A DNA stretch of 64,000 nucleotides from Gammaproteobacteria bacterium UBA2679 (lineage in GTDB: Bacteria > Pseudomonadota > Gammaproteobacteria > Pseudomonadales > Oleiphilaceae). Position numbers and translations under genes: made by a program. The stretch covers positions 62,001-126,000 of the forward strand of contig DEMD01000001.1 in assembly GCA_002354735.1 (NCBI GenBank), given 5' to 3'. Shown piece after piece: positions 28,177-38,392 of the stretch (position 1 is its first letter; every line of letters begins with the position of its first letter). Below the pieces are notes generated by a model. It was not told the DNA's origin, searched no databases, and was given only the letters and a program-made list of their open reading frames with translations.

Positions 28177-29007
28177 TCAGATTAAAAAAGCCCCAAACAA
28201 ACGCTCGGCATTAGCTGAAGTTTGAGCGATGACATCCTCTACCGGACAGCCGCGCAATTCGGCGAGCGACCGAGCGGTTATCATCAGCCGCTCCGGCGTA
28301 TTGACCTCCCCCTGATGACCACAGACCGGCATGGACGGCGCATCCGATTCCAGCAGCAATGCCTCTATTGGCAATCGGGCAACAGCATCACGAGTCTTGC
28401 TGGCCCGATCGTAGGTGATGATACCGCCTATGCCAAGCATGAAGCCGTGCTTGATAAACTGCTCGCCTTGCTCATAACTGCCACTGAAGGCATGAATCAT
28501 ACCGCGCTTGAGGCCTGTCTCTTTGAGCAGACGCAACATGTCTTCGTGGGTCTTCACCGAGTGCAACAAGGCCGGCTTGCCCAGCTCTACTGCCAGCTCG
28601 AGCTGAGGCTTGAGGCGTGCCCGCTGCTGCTCGACAGACAGCTCGATATTCACATCCAGACCGACTTCCCCAAGCGCAACACAGTCATCCCGCTCCAACC
28701 ACTCGGCCAGCGCCTTTATATCAGCGGCATCATGCTGATCCGCCCACCACGGATGGATGCCGTAAGCGGCGCGCACATTCGCATTCGCTGCGGCAAGCTC
28801 AGACACCCTGCGCCAATTGCTCTTGCCGATCGAGGGCACTACGTAAGCATCTGGGGTTCGCTCGATCAACGTGTCCAGGCTGGTATTGGTCGAACCTTTG
28901 CCAGACGCACTAACTTCAACGTCGGCGCCCCCAGAGCGTATACCGGCCCGAGCTCGATAGTCCGCGAGCTCATCAAAGTCGAGATGGCAATGGGCGTCGA
29001 TAAGCAT
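28177..29007 (-). CDS. TatD family metal-dependent hydrolase/DNase
   Basis: TatD-type proteins are TIM-barrel metalloenzymes with DNase activity in several bacteria. The 276-residue protein has metal ligands in DAHCHLDF (N-terminus), the glutamate in ALGEVGLDV, the histidines in LLHSVKTH and MIHAFSGSYEQG, and the aspartate in LLLESDAPSMP. A Gly/Ser/Thr-rich stretch (GGADVEVSASGKGSTNTS) replaces the compact beta1-alpha1 loop of close relatives, so the protein is a little longer than usual. It follows prfC by 6 bases and is probably in the same operon. Confidence 0.9.
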   Translation of the reverse strand: MLIDAHCHLDFDELADYRARAGIRSGGADVEVSASGKGSTNTSLDTLIERTPDAYVVPSIGKSNWRRVSELAAANANVRAAYGIHPWWADQHDAADIKALAEWLERDDCVALGEVGLDVNIELSVEQQRARLKPQLELAVELGKPALLHSVKTHEDMLRLLKETGLKRGMIHAFSGSYEQGEQFIKHGFMLGIGGIITYDRASKTRDAVARLPIEALLLESDAPSMPVCGHQGEVNTPERLMITARSLAELRGCPVEDVIAQTSANAERLFGAFLI

Positions 29008-29013
29008 GGATGA

Positions 29014-30618
29014 TCAATGCTCCCGTGTCGTTCTGAACTCCACCTTCGGATGACGTTCCTGGGCGAGCTGCAAGTTGACCCTCGTAGGTGCGAGATAAGT
29101 CAGGCTATCGCTACCATCAACAGCAATGTTCTCTGGCGCTTTGCGTCTGATTTCTTCCAGCGCTTTCGGATCCTCCGAAGTCAACCAGCGAGCAGTGCTG
29201 ACACTGATCGACTCGTACACAGCCTCCACCTTGTATTCGGTTTTCAGTCTTGAGACAACTACGTCGAACTGCAGCATACCGACCGCCCCGACGATGAGAT
29301 CATTGTTATTCAACGGACGGAAGACCTGCACAGCGCCCTCTTCCGACAACTGGATAAGGCCTTTCTGCAGCTGCTTGGACTTGAGTGGATCCCGCAGGAG
29401 GATACGACGGAACAGTTCGGGGGCAAAGTTGGGGATACCGGTGAACTTCAACTTTTCACCTTCGGTGAAGGTATCCCCTATCTGGATTGTGCCGTGATTG
29501 TGCAAACCGATGATGTCACCAGCAAATGCTTCTTCGGCGCGCTCACGATCACCTGCCATGAAAGTTACGGCGTCGGCGATGCGCACATCCTTACCGAGCC
29601 GGACGTGATGCATTTTCATGCTCTGCTGATAATGTCCCGAACACACTCTCAGGAAGGCCACCCGGTCACGGTGCATTGGGTCCATATTTGCCTGAATCTT
29701 GAATACAAAACCTGTAAATGGTGTTTCGCTCGCTTCAACTGTCCGGCTTTCAGTAGCACGGGCCTGCGGTGCAGGGGCCCACGCCACGAGACCATCGAGC
29801 ATGTGGTCGACGCCGAAGTTGCCGAGCGCTGTACCGAAAACCACAGGCGTCAGTTCACCTGCCAGAAACGCAGCCTGATCGAATTCGTGGGACGCGCCCT
29901 TCAGCAGTTCGATCTCGTCGCGGAAGGCTTCAGCGCCGCCATCCATCAACTTGTCCAGCTCAGGATTGTCGAGGCCCTTGATAATGCGGGACTCCTGCAC
30001 CGCATGTCCAAGGCCACTCTTGTAACAGATGATCTCGTCGCGCAGGAGGTGGTAGACGCCTTTAAAGCCTTTGCCGGACCCTATAGGCCAGGAAATCGGC
30101 GCGCAGCGGATGTTCAGCACTTCCTCTACCTCATCCAGAAGCTCCATAGGATCCCGGATATCGCGGTCGCACTTGTTCATGAAGGTCAGGATCGGGGTAT
30201 CGCGTAGCCGGGTTACCTCCATCAGTTTGATAGTGCGATCCTCGACACCTTTTGCGCTGTCGATAACCATGAGGCAGGAGTCGACGGCTGTCAGTGTGCG
30301 GTAGGTGTCTTCCGAGAAATCCTCGTGCCCCGGCGTATCGAGCAGGTTCACCAGCGCACCGCCATAGGGGAACTGCATCACCGAAGTCGTGACCGAGATG
30401 CCACGATCTTTTTCCATCTGCATCCAGTCCGAACGCGCGAACTGACCAGACTTCTTGCCTTTCACCGTGCCAGCTTTCTGGATTGCACCACCATGCAGGA
30501 GGACCTTTTCGGTGATCGTGGTCTTGCCCGCGTCAGGGTGGGAGATAATGGCGAATGTTCGGCGCTTGGCGATTTCAGCGCCAAGTTTGCGGTCGCTAGC
30601 GACGGCTACTTGATTCAA
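29014..30618 (-). CDS. prfC: Peptide chain release factor 3
   Basis: RF3 is a translational GTPase that recycles RF1 and RF2 after peptide release. The 534-residue protein has G1 [10 protein letters not shown]3 DTPGHED, G4 NKCD and the EF-G-like domains after. The start is a TTG at 30618 ([11 protein letters not shown]), supported by an AGAGGA ribosome site 8 bases upstream and by family N-terminal length; no ATG fits. This TTG overlaps the TGA of the upstream membrane-protein frame, so translation is likely coupled. Confidence 0.95.
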   Translation of the reverse strand: MNQVAVASDRKLGAEIAKRRTFAIISHPDAGKTTITEKVLLHGGAIQKAGTVKGKKSGQFARSDWMQMEKDRGISVTTSVMQFPYGGALVNLLDTPGHEDFSEDTYRTLTAVDSCLMVIDSAKGVEDRTIKLMEVTRLRDTPILTFMNKCDRDIRDPMELLDEVEEVLNIRCAPISWPIGSGKGFKGVYHLLRDEIICYKSGLGHAVQESRIIKGLDNPELDKLMDGGAEAFRDEIELLKGASHEFDQAAFLAGELTPVVFGTALGNFGVDHMLDGLVAWAPAPQARATESRTVEASETPFTGFVFKIQANMDPMHRDRVAFLRVCSGHYQQSMKMHHVRLGKDVRIADAVTFMAGDRERAEEAFAGDIIGLHNHGTIQIGDTFTEGEKLKFTGIPNFAPELFRRILLRDPLKSKQLQKGLIQLSEEGAVQVFRPLNNNDLIVGAVGMLQFDVVVSRLKTEYKVEAVYESISVSTARWLTSEDPKALEEIRRKAPENIAVDGSDSLTYLAPTRVNLQLAQERHPKVEFRTTREH

Positions 30619-31305
30619 GAGTAATCCTCTTCATGAAAGGCATTAAGTTTTTCGGGCCAGAAGGCGACGAAACCTGAGACCAGCATCCCGTTGATGACTC
30701 CCTCCGGCAACATGATCAGCGGCAGATAGCTGAGCAGCAAGGCATGATCACTACTCCAGACACGCTCACTCAGCATCCAGCAGGCACCAAAAGCGGTCAG
30801 CATGCTGGCGCCGATCGCAAAACCTGCGCCCACAAAACCCGGGAGCATGATGAACAGGAAGAAGTTACCGTTCTGCCCCTTCGACCTGGCTTTCAATCAG
30901 GCGTCTGTTCAGGTGGCGTTCGAGCTTCAGAAATAGCAACGTGACGGCAACGGGGACAAGCACTACGAAAGCGACTGTCATCGGTATTGTCTCAAAACGG
31001 CCGACGCCAATCAAAGGGCCGATGAAGCAGGCCAGTATGCCTATCACTGAGGCGTACAGCCAATGAAACACCAGCACCAGCACACTTATTCCCAGAAAAT
31101 GGAATGCCAGACCAAGATCGGTCTCATATCGAATACGCCAGAGAATGAGCACAGCCAGCAAGGCACCACAGCACATGTGGAGAAACTGGCTGTCCTGAAA
31201 CCGGCTAAAACGGACGTTGGCGACGAGGAAAAACACGATGACCGCCAGCGCCAGCCATTGTAGACCAACCCAGAAGGGCAAACTCGACTGCGCCAGGCAC
31301 TCCAT
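30615..31305 (-). pseudogene. COG3235-type membrane protein, split by +1 frameshift
   Basis: Two overlapping frames together resemble one polytopic membrane protein of about 220 residues found in Pseudomonas and relatives (annotated there as an energy-coupling-factor-permease-like or uncharacterised membrane protein). The first half, 30865-31305, is 146 residues with about five hydrophobic segments (FLGISVLVLVFHWLYASVIG). The second half, 30615-30896, begins only with TTG and has the conserved end PLIMLPEGVINGMLVSGFVAF. Removing one G from the GGGG run at 30876-30879 would join them as SQVEGQNGNFFLFIM. A frameshift mutation, a sequencing error or programmed frameshifting could each explain it. 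The gene lies between rimI and prfC and ends in the prfC start codon. Confidence 0.7.
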
Positions 31306-31308
31306 GGC

Positions 31309-31767
31309 TCAGGTACCATCAACCTCGAGCTGAAGCCCCATCAGAATGGCGTCTTCGCGTCCGCTTGCCGAGGGATAATAGCCGTTGCGACGACCGATCT
31401 CGGCGTAGCCGGCAGAGTCATAGAGACGACGAGCGGGGGTATTGCTGGATCTGACCTCGAGAAATACGGTCGAAACTTTACGAACTGTGAAGCGATCCTC
31501 CGCGAAGGCCATGAGCTGTGCACCGATGCCACGCCCCTGCAGCCCCGGTCGCACACAGATGTTGAGAATCTGCCCTTCGTCCAGAATAATCTTCAGCACG
31601 AGGTGACCTGCAATTTCGCCATCGGCCAGCAAGACCCAACATTCATCTGCGCCGTCCAGACAACCCATGAACGACTGCTCACTCCAGGGATGTGAGTAGG
31701 ATTCGCGTTCGATGGCGAGAACTTGCGGCAGGTCGCGCTCATGCATCAGTCTGTAGTCGAGTTTCAT
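31309..31767 (-). CDS. rimI: Ribosomal protein S18 N-alpha-acetyltransferase RimI
   Basis: RimI is a GNAT acetyltransferase that acetylates the N-terminal alanine of ribosomal protein S18. The 152-residue product has YSHPWSEQSFMGCLD at the N-terminal side, the acetyl-CoA loop ICVRPGLQGRGIGAQLM, and the closing motif RSSNTPARRLYDSAGYAEIGRRNGYY. The ATG at 31767 (MKLDYRLMHERD) was chosen over the long upstream extension, which overlaps the preceding gene in another frame. Confidence 0.92.
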   Translation of the reverse strand: MKLDYRLMHERDLPQVLAIERESYSHPWSEQSFMGCLDGADECWVLLADGEIAGHLVLKIILDEGQILNICVRPGLQGRGIGAQLMAFAEDRFTVRKVSTVFLEVRSSNTPARRLYDSAGYAEIGRRNGYYPSASGREDAILMGLQLEVDGT

Positions 31768-31771
31768 CAGG

Positions 31772-32674
31772 CTAGTTCCGCAGGGGCCCCGAACGCCTGG
31801 TGAGCAACAGCAACACTGTTTGAACATCGCGTCTGAGACGAACGTCCAGCAGAAGTGTGCGTAGCGGCGGTAGCAGTATGACCCGTGAACCCACCTGGCC
31901 AATCAGTTTGTCGGCGCTCCGAAGCGTCTCCTCTGGCATGGCGAGAATTTCACGCCAAACAAGGCTATGTTCATCACTCCCGAGCGCGCCGACACCGTCA
32001 CTGGCAACAGTTTCAGGCCCCACAAGTTCCGCAGTGAATAAAAGCGCCGGTCGCGAAGGCGCATCAGTACTCAGCCGCTGCTCCGCCCATATTTCTGCAA
32101 CGCGCTCCGTTATGCACCTTTGATACATGACAAACGGATCCGTATTGCCTAGCAAGCCCAGAACAGAGGGCTTGAGGGGTGGCCAGCCAAAAACGGTGGT
32201 CAGGCCCGGCTCATACTCGCGAGCGGAGTCACCGGCTGGTTCACCCCCCATTCCAAACTGCCCACATATCGACATGAACAAGGCTCGCTGGGACTTGTAA
32301 CCAGATTCTTTCGACTCACCACTCAATACTGCAAACCAGTGTGGCCCAGTGGTATGACTGGTAACTACCGTGAAAGACTCGAGCGCTGGCTGATGCACCG
32401 GTTTGGATGCCGGGACACTTTCAGTTTTTGGCGCAGGCTTCGACCTTGCAGCCACAACGGCGACCTGCTCGCTGGGCGCATCAGCCACGATTGCCTGCCG
32501 AACTGCCGCAATTGATGACGATGGCATGGGCCTGTTGACTGCCGCATCAGCTGGCCTGGACAGCGCACCGCGGCGGCGCCCTACATACAGGTCCGCCCTA
32601 AGCACAGAGCCATCGATCCCGAGCGCAGCGAGACAACGTAATCGATGAGCCTCGTCAAGGGCGTAAGGGGTCAT
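31772..32674 (-). CDS. Hypothetical protein upstream of rimI (possibly HolD-like)
   Basis: I do not recognise this 300-residue protein with confidence. Its beginning (ALDEAHRLRCLAALGIDGSVLR) resembles the short N-terminal segment of DNA polymerase III psi subunits (HolD), and its end (RVILLPPLRTLLLDVRLRRDVQTVLLLL) could correspond to the HolD C-terminal helix; holD often precedes rimI in gammaproteobacteria. Between them is a Pro/Ala/Ser-rich linker (residues about 40-110) and an extra domain (FTVVTSHTTGPHWFAVLSGE). The psi subunit of E. coli is only 137 residues, so the match is partial. The start ATG at 32674 overlaps no gene; leuA ends at 32680. Confidence 0.55.
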   Translation of the reverse strand: MTPYALDEAHRLRCLAALGIDGSVLRADLYVGRRRGALSRPADAAVNRPMPSSSIAAVRQAIVADAPSEQVAVVAARSKPAPKTESVPASKPVHQPALESFTVVTSHTTGPHWFAVLSGESKESGYKSQRALFMSICGQFGMGGEPAGDSAREYEPGLTTVFGWPPLKPSVLGLLGNTDPFVMYQRCITERVAEIWAEQRLSTDAPSRPALLFTAELVGPETVASDGVGALGSDEHSLVWREILAMPEETLRSADKLIGQVGSRVILLPPLRTLLLDVRLRRDVQTVLLLLTRRSGPLRN

Positions 32675-32679
32675 CACCG

Positions 32680-34239
32680 TCAAACCAGACTCTGAGGATG
32701 AGCCTTGCGTTCCCCACTCAGGACGATATTGAGCGCATGGATATAAGCCTTCGCCGAAGCAATGACAATATCGGTATCGGCGCCGACGCCGTTGACGATC
32801 CGGCCATCCAGTTCGACGCGAACAGTAACCTCACCCTGTGCATCGATACCCTGGGTCACGTTGTTGACTGAGTACAGCTGCAGCATCAGGCCAGAGTTCA
32901 CAATCATCTCGATGGCGCTATAGGTCGCGTCAACAGGACCACCGCCCACCGCAAGCGCCGACCGTTCCTCACCGTCGACGGTCATGACGATCTTGGCCTC
33001 CGGGGTGGCTCCTGTTTCGGAGCAGACGCGCAGACTGACCAGCCGGAAGCGCTCTTCACCCGCAGCACTCTGGGTATCACTCACTATGGCCTGCAGGTCG
33101 GCATCGAAAATTTCGTGCTTCTTGTCCGCGAGATTCTTGAAACGGGCGAATGCTTCGTTCAGTTCAGTATCGGAGCTGAAGCTGTAGCCGAGATCGTACA
33201 GTCTGGTCTTGAAGGCATTGCGGCCGGAGTGCTTGCCAAGTACAAGACTGTTGGCATGCCAGCCGACATCTTCAGCCTTCATGATTTCGTAGGTTTCTCG
33301 GTGTTTGATCACGCCGTCCTGGTGGATGCCAGACTCATGCGCAAAGGCATTGGCGCCGACGATAGCCTTGTTGGGCTGAACCGGGAAACCCGTCACCGTC
33401 GAAACCAGTTTGGATGCCGGAACGATCTGTCTGGTGTCGATCCTGGTGGCCAGATCGAAGAGGTCAGGTCGCGTACGCACGGCCATGACCACCTCTTCGA
33501 GTGCAGCATTGCCGGCGCGCTCGCCGAGACCATTGATAGTGCACTCCACCTGACGGGCACCATTACTCACTGCCGCGAGTGAGTTCGCCACCGCCAGCCC
33601 CAGATCGTTATGACAGTGGCAGGAGAAGATGGCCTTCGAGGCGTTTGGCACGCGCTCCATCAAAGTCCTTATTAGCAGACCGAACTGTTCCGGAATCGCA
33701 TAGCCGACGGTATCCGGGATATTGATAGTGCGTGCGCCAGCATCGATTGTGGCCTCGATGATCCGGCAAAGGAAGTCCAGCTCCGAACGACCAGCATCCT
33801 CACAGCTGAACTCGACGTCAGACACCAGGTTCCGGGCCAGGCCAACCGCTCTCACCGCCTGCTCTATGACGGCTTCCGGCTGCATCTGAAGCTTGTACTT
33901 CATATGGATCGGTGAGGTTGCTATAAAGGTGTGGATTCGGCCTGAAGCTGCCGGTTTCAGGGCCCGTGCAGCACTCTCGATATCTTTATCGAGCGCTCGG
34001 GACAAACTGCAAACCGTAGAGTCACGAACTGCCTCGGCAATCATGCGTACGGCTTCAAAGTCGTCGGGGCTTGCGACTGCAAAGCCAGCCTCGATGACAT
34101 CGACCTTCATCTTTTCCAGCGCCTTGGCAATCCGGAGCTTCTCGACCTTCGTCATCGAGGCGCCCGGACTCTGTTCCCCATCGCGGAGCGTGGTGTCGAA
34201 GATGATGAGTCTGTCTTGAGCTGAAGCATTCGAATTCAT
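32680..34239 (-). CDS. leuA: 2-isopropylmalate synthase LeuA
   Basis: LeuA condenses acetyl-CoA with 2-oxoisovalerate, the first committed step of leucine synthesis. The 519-residue protein has the catalytic TIM barrel with [19 protein letters not shown], the metal-binding [13 protein letters not shown] and [17 protein letters not shown], and the C-terminal LeuA dimer (allosteric leucine-binding) domain ending in [15 protein letters not shown]. The length matches the short-type LeuA of E. coli. No neighbouring leuBCD is present. Confidence 0.95.
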   Translation of the reverse strand: MNSNASAQDRLIIFDTTLRDGEQSPGASMTKVEKLRIAKALEKMKVDVIEAGFAVASPDDFEAVRMIAEAVRDSTVCSLSRALDKDIESAARALKPAASGRIHTFIATSPIHMKYKLQMQPEAVIEQAVRAVGLARNLVSDVEFSCEDAGRSELDFLCRIIEATIDAGARTINIPDTVGYAIPEQFGLLIRTLMERVPNASKAIFSCHCHNDLGLAVANSLAAVSNGARQVECTINGLGERAGNAALEEVVMAVRTRPDLFDLATRIDTRQIVPASKLVSTVTGFPVQPNKAIVGANAFAHESGIHQDGVIKHRETYEIMKAEDVGWHANSLVLGKHSGRNAFKTRLYDLGYSFSSDTELNEAFARFKNLADKKHEIFDADLQAIVSDTQSAAGEERFRLVSLRVCSETGATPEAKIVMTVDGEERSALAVGGGPVDATYSAIEMIVNSGLMLQLYSVNNVTQGIDAQGEVTVRVELDGRIVNGVGADTDIVIASAKAYIHALNIVLSGERKAHPQSLV

Positions 34240-34334
34240 GAGAGCCTACCTGCGAGCGACTGGCGAAGCCTAGCCGAACACTATAAAACAGATCGAAAAT
34301 CGGCACAAAGATCTTCGGGCAATCGATGCCCCCA

Positions 34335-35345
34335 CTACAGCATGCCCTCCTGACGGAACCAGACGAGGGTTCTGTCCACCATTTCCTCCACACTCAGTTC
34401 CGCCTTGAAGCCGAGCTCCCTTTCGGCACGGGTGCCGTTGAGGAACTGCCCGGAGCCCAGCACTGCAAGCATGGTTTCGCTCAGCTCAGGCTCCGGTCCT
34501 CTGAGATATGTATGGCGAAACGACTGGACTTTCGAAAGTACTCGCGCCAGCGGCATCGGCAACGCAAAGCGAGGTGGTTTGACCCCTGCTCGCTTGGCTA
34601 TGAGCGGCACGAGGTCGTGAAGCGCAATATTATGCCCTGTAAGCAGGTAGCGCTGCCCCGGTTTACCGTGCAGACAAGCTTGCAGCAAACCACGTCCGGC
34701 ATCCCGGCCTGCGATGACATTGCGCTGACCATCGATGTAGGCAGGCATGGCTCGCTTCGCCACCTTGAGCACCAGTGCGCCCGTGGTCGGTCCATAGTCA
34801 AACTCTCCGAATGTCATCGACGGAATGCCGATCACAATGGGGAGGCCATCCTGCCCAGCTCCACGCGCCATGCGGTCCATTAGCCATTTGACCTGGACGT
34901 AGGGATTAGTGTCGTCTGGCGGTTGATCACTCACCTGGGACTCATCTGCGATTCCCGACTCAGCTTTTGTCAGGGCAATTGCAGCCCCCAGATACAGCGC
35001 TTTCGGCACGCCTGAACCAGCGACCGCAGCCAGAAAATTCGCCATCTGAGACCGTGCGATGTCCAGTTCTTCGTTCAGGGGCTTCGGGGTGGTGGGATAA
35101 TAAGACGCACAGTTCATGACAGCATCGAGACCTTCTACGGCACTTTGCAGCTGTGAGCGATCGTTGAGATCAGCCACGCTGGCACTGATCCTTGGATCAT
35201 CCCGACACTGCAGTTTGGAAAGATCCGACCCTGCCCTGTGAATGACGCGGACAAGATGCCCCTCTGCCAACGCAGCATTGACCGCATGCTGTCCGAGTAG
35301 GCCTGTTGCGCCGATGATACCGATTGAGGCTGACATCCTGTTCAT
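34335..35345 (-). CDS. NAD(P)-dependent epimerase/dihydroflavonol-reductase-like protein
   Basis: An extended short-chain dehydrogenase of 336 residues with an N-terminal NAD(P)-binding Rossmann motif (IGIIGATGLLGQHAVNAAL), an LDAVMNCASYYP segment, and the region NPYVQVKWLMDRMA where YxxxK is expected; here the tyrosine of NPYVQVK appears to supply it. VIGIPSMTFGEFDYGPTTG and LLTGHNIALHDLV resemble dihydroflavonol reductase/hopanoid-associated epimerase relatives. The substrate cannot be predicted. Divergent from the yihY-like gene. Confidence 0.75.
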   Translation of the reverse strand: MNRMSASIGIIGATGLLGQHAVNAALAEGHLVRVIHRAGSDLSKLQCRDDPRISASVADLNDRSQLQSAVEGLDAVMNCASYYPTTPKPLNEELDIARSQMANFLAAVAGSGVPKALYLGAAIALTKAESGIADESQVSDQPPDDTNPYVQVKWLMDRMARGAGQDGLPIVIGIPSMTFGEFDYGPTTGALVLKVAKRAMPAYIDGQRNVIAGRDAGRGLLQACLHGKPGQRYLLTGHNIALHDLVPLIAKRAGVKPPRFALPMPLARVLSKVQSFRHTYLRGPEPELSETMLAVLGSGQFLNGTRAERELGFKAELSVEEMVDRTLVWFRQEGML

Positions 35346-35428
35346 TTCTCCATAGATAGTTAGTGATCACAGACTGTACGTAGCCTTTCAGAAATTGCTC
35401 CAGCTTCGTGCTTAGACCACCGGATTCA

Positions 35429-36523
35429 ATGGCAGCACGCCGATCGCCAGCGGCTGCGCCCCAACAGGGAGCCAATCCCTGGCCGGGAGTGAGCCTTCGT
35501 CAGCAGTTGCCCGTACCGAAAGCATCATCATCTTCACAGATAGAGGCAGGGAGATTTTCTGTGGCAACTCATCAGGCACGCGCTGATCATGGTCGTGAGG
35601 CTTCGTCTCCGACCGAAATCTCAAAATCGGGCTGGAAAGATATCCTTGTACGCACCTGGAAAGAAAAGGCAAACGACAACCTCGGCCTGGTGGCGGCTGG
35701 CGTGGCGTTCTATTTTCTTCTGGCCGTATTTCCGGCGATTGGGGCGTTCATCTCGATTTACGGGCTCATGTATGACCCGGCAGAAGCCCAGCAACAGATG
35801 AGTGACGTCATGGCGGTGATGCCCGCCGAGGCAAGGGACATTCTGCAGGCGCAGATACAGCAACTCGCGCAGCGGGGCGGCGGCACACTGGGCCTCAGCG
35901 CAGTAATCGGCATATTGCTGGCAATCTGGAGCTCCATGAAGGGCACAAGTGCCTTGATGACGGCGCTGAACATCGTATATGACGAGCAAGAAGACCGAGG
36001 ATTCGTCTACCTCAAGTTCGTCACCTTCCTGATCACGTTTGGCGCATTCGTATTCGTGGCGGCGTCGCTCGCGCTCATTGCCGCAGCGCCTGCAGTGTTG
36101 GAGCATATGGGACTCGGCAACTGGGTTGAAACAGCCATTCAGTACGCGCGCTGGCCAGTACTTGCGTTACTGTTCATGTTCCTGCTGGCGGTGCTCTACC
36201 GCTTTGCCCCCTCCCGATCCGCCCCCAAATGGCGCTGGGTTACGCTCGGGTCTGTGACCGGCACGATACTGTGGATTGTCGGCTCATTGCTTTTTTCATG
36301 GTACGCCTCCAACTTCGGCAGTTACAACGAGACCTTCGGCTCGCTTGGTGCGGTCATCCTGCTGCTCATGTGGTTCTACATCACAGCTTTCATCATACTG
36401 CTGAGTGGTGAACTCAACGCCGAAGTTGAACATCAGACGAAAAAGGATACGACGTCAGATCGGAAGGAGCCGATGGGGCAGCGTGATGCCTACGTAGCCG
36501 ATACCGTAGGTGAAAGACACTAG
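35429..36523 (+). CDS. YihY/BrkB family inner-membrane protein
   Basis: The family consists of inner-membrane proteins formerly called RNase BN or virulence factor BrkB; the function is unclear. The protein has about six membrane segments. Family signatures are DNLGLVAAGVAFYFLLAVFPAIGAF near the start of the conserved part, LWSSMKGTSALMTALNIVYDEQE, and the end FGSYNETFGSLGAVILLLMWFYITAFIILLSGELNAE. About 70 residues of Ala/Pro/Ser-rich sequence precede the conserved part; the true start is uncertain (GTG 35408 and later starts are possible). Convergent with the antiporter gene. Confidence 0.85.
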   Translation: MAARRSPAAAPQQGANPWPGVSLRQQLPVPKASSSSQIEAGRFSVATHQARADHGREASSPTEISKSGWKDILVRTWKEKANDNLGLVAAGVAFYFLLAVFPAIGAFISIYGLMYDPAEAQQQMSDVMAVMPAEARDILQAQIQQLAQRGGGTLGLSAVIGILLAIWSSMKGTSALMTALNIVYDEQEDRGFVYLKFVTFLITFGAFVFVAASLALIAAAPAVLEHMGLGNWVETAIQYARWPVLALLFMFLLAVLYRFAPSRSAPKWRWVTLGSVTGTILWIVGSLLFSWYASNFGSYNETFGSLGAVILLLMWFYITAFIILLSGELNAEVEHQTKKDTTSDRKEPMGQRDAYVADTVGERH

Positions 36524-36557
36524 GGCGCCTGACCCGGTTCTCATCGAAGCAGGGGCG

Positions 36558-38276
36558 TCAGTCGTCCCGGCTGAGCTTCAGACCGACCTTGGTGACAAGG
36601 TCGCCTTCTACGGCTCGCACCGTCAGCAGAATGCTGCCGAGATCGAGCCGATCACCTACCACAGGGTGGCCTCGTTTTTCCTCCGCAAAACAATCGGACA
36701 GGCTCATGTGAGGCTGGAACTGATCGACCTTGAAGCCGTAAACCATTTGCACATCACCGAGCGTAGCCTGTCCTTCGAGCAGAAACTCACCGAAGAAGCG
36801 GCGATCCGACAGTCGCTCTGGCGGTTCAGATCCACCGAGGACTTTGGTGACAGCGCTGACCTGCTCATGCGTGGAGAACACGGCTAACACATCACCCTCC
36901 TGAACCTCGTCGCCAGCCTCACAGCTGTGGACCAGGCCTTTGCGGAACAGACCGGCAAGTAGGGTTTGCTCCGGCAGGTGGAGCTTCGACACCGGCACAG
37001 GTCTGGTCCAGCGCTTGCCCTTCAGGGGGATAAGCAGGAGCTCGTGATCGCCAGTTTCAACCCGGTTCAGTGGTATGCGCAACTTGGACTCTGGTGGCTT
37101 CGGTACCTCGAGTCTCAACTTTCGCGCCAAAGGCGCGAGGGTCGAGCCCTGCAGGATGAGACTGACCATCACCACGACGAACGCGACTTCGAAGATGATA
37201 TTCGCGCCCGGCAGACCTGCCATGAACGGAAACAGGGCCAGCACGATCGGCACCGCCCCCCTCAAGCCAACCCAGCCTATAAAGATGTGCTCACGCCTGG
37301 AAAATCCGAAGGGCAGCAGAGAAATGACCGTAGCGAGAGGGCGAGCAAGGAGGATAAGGACCAGTGATAGCACCAGGGCCAGTGGCGCGCTCTCGAGTAG
37401 CTGCGAAGGTGTGACCAGCAGGCCCAGCAAAAGGAAAAGAATCAGCTGCGCCAACCAGGCAAGGCCGTCGTGAATCTGCAGAATCGAAGGCATCATTCGC
37501 ACCTTTCGGCTCGCAATCACGATGCCCATGAGGTAAACCGCCAGAAAACCGCTGCCGTTGATCAGGTTGGTCGCACTGAATAGCGTGATGCCACTGGTGA
37601 CGACGAGCAGCGGATACATCGCCGGCACGAGGTTCACCATGTTCAAAAGCCGAGCCATGATCAGGCCACCACCGAGTCCCGCCAGCGTGCCCAGACCGAA
37701 TTGTTGGACCAACATCAGTAGCGCAGTCCAGATGGTACTGTCGCCATCCTCCTGAATGAAGCCTATCAGTAGTAGCGTCAGAAATATCGCCATTGGATCG
37801 TTGCTGCCTGACTCTATTTCGAGCGTGGCTTCGACACGTTCGTTGATGGTGAGCCCTCTGCCCTGCAAGAGGGAGAACACTGCAGCTGCGTCAGTCGAGG
37901 AGATGATTGCGCCAATAAGCAGACCAAACAGTATCGGCAGATCGAAGAGCCATACCGCTGCCAAACCGCAAACTGTCGCAGTAATAACAACGCCAAGTGT
38001 GGCCAGCAGCAAAGCAGGTTTCAGACCGACACGAAATGATTCAACGCGGGTCCTCATGCCACCATCGAGGAGAATGATGGCAAGCGCCAGATTGCCGACA
38101 ATAAACGCAGTGTCGACATCGCTGAAGTAGATCTGCCCGGGGCCCTCTTCGCCTGCCAGCATTCCCACGCCCAGGAACAGCAGGAGTACCGGCATACCGA
38201 TGCGGGATGACAACGGTGTAACCAGAATGCTGACCATCACGAGGGCAGCACCCACCAGTAACCAACCCATGTCCAT
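36558..38276 (-). CDS. Potassium/proton antiporter, CvrA/NhaP2 type
   Basis: A CPA1-family cation/proton antiporter that exchanges cytoplasmic K+ for protons. The 572-residue protein has about twelve membrane segments, including LLFLGVGMLAGEEGPGQI, the ISSTDAAAVFSLLQGRG motif with the ion-binding aspartate, LEIESGSNDPMAIF, and WVGLRGAVPIVLALFP. The C-terminal cytoplasmic part has a TrkA-C-like region (LIPLKGKRWTRPVPVSKLHLPEQTLLAGLFRKG) and a final CorC-like domain, as in NhaP2. Cation specificity is by family. Confidence 0.88.
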   Translation of the reverse strand: MDMGWLLVGAALVMVSILVTPLSSRIGMPVLLLFLGVGMLAGEEGPGQIYFSDVDTAFIVGNLALAIILLDGGMRTRVESFRVGLKPALLLATLGVVITATVCGLAAVWLFDLPILFGLLIGAIISSTDAAAVFSLLQGRGLTINERVEATLEIESGSNDPMAIFLTLLLIGFIQEDGDSTIWTALLMLVQQFGLGTLAGLGGGLIMARLLNMVNLVPAMYPLLVVTSGITLFSATNLINGSGFLAVYLMGIVIASRKVRMMPSILQIHDGLAWLAQLILFLLLGLLVTPSQLLESAPLALVLSLVLILLARPLATVISLLPFGFSRREHIFIGWVGLRGAVPIVLALFPFMAGLPGANIIFEVAFVVVMVSLILQGSTLAPLARKLRLEVPKPPESKLRIPLNRVETGDHELLLIPLKGKRWTRPVPVSKLHLPEQTLLAGLFRKGLVHSCEAGDEVQEGDVLAVFSTHEQVSAVTKVLGGSEPPERLSDRRFFGEFLLEGQATLGDVQMVYGFKVDQFQPHMSLSDCFAEEKRGHPVVGDRLDLGSILLTVRAVEGDLVTKVGLKLSRDD

Positions 38277-38392
38277 GCGCGTTGCTAACCTTCTGAATCA
38301 GTGAAGTTCCGGGATGGCATCCCGCTTTTGCTCCATCTTACATAAGGTAGCTGCCTGCGACACTCACGCCACACAGTGAACACAAGATTTTT

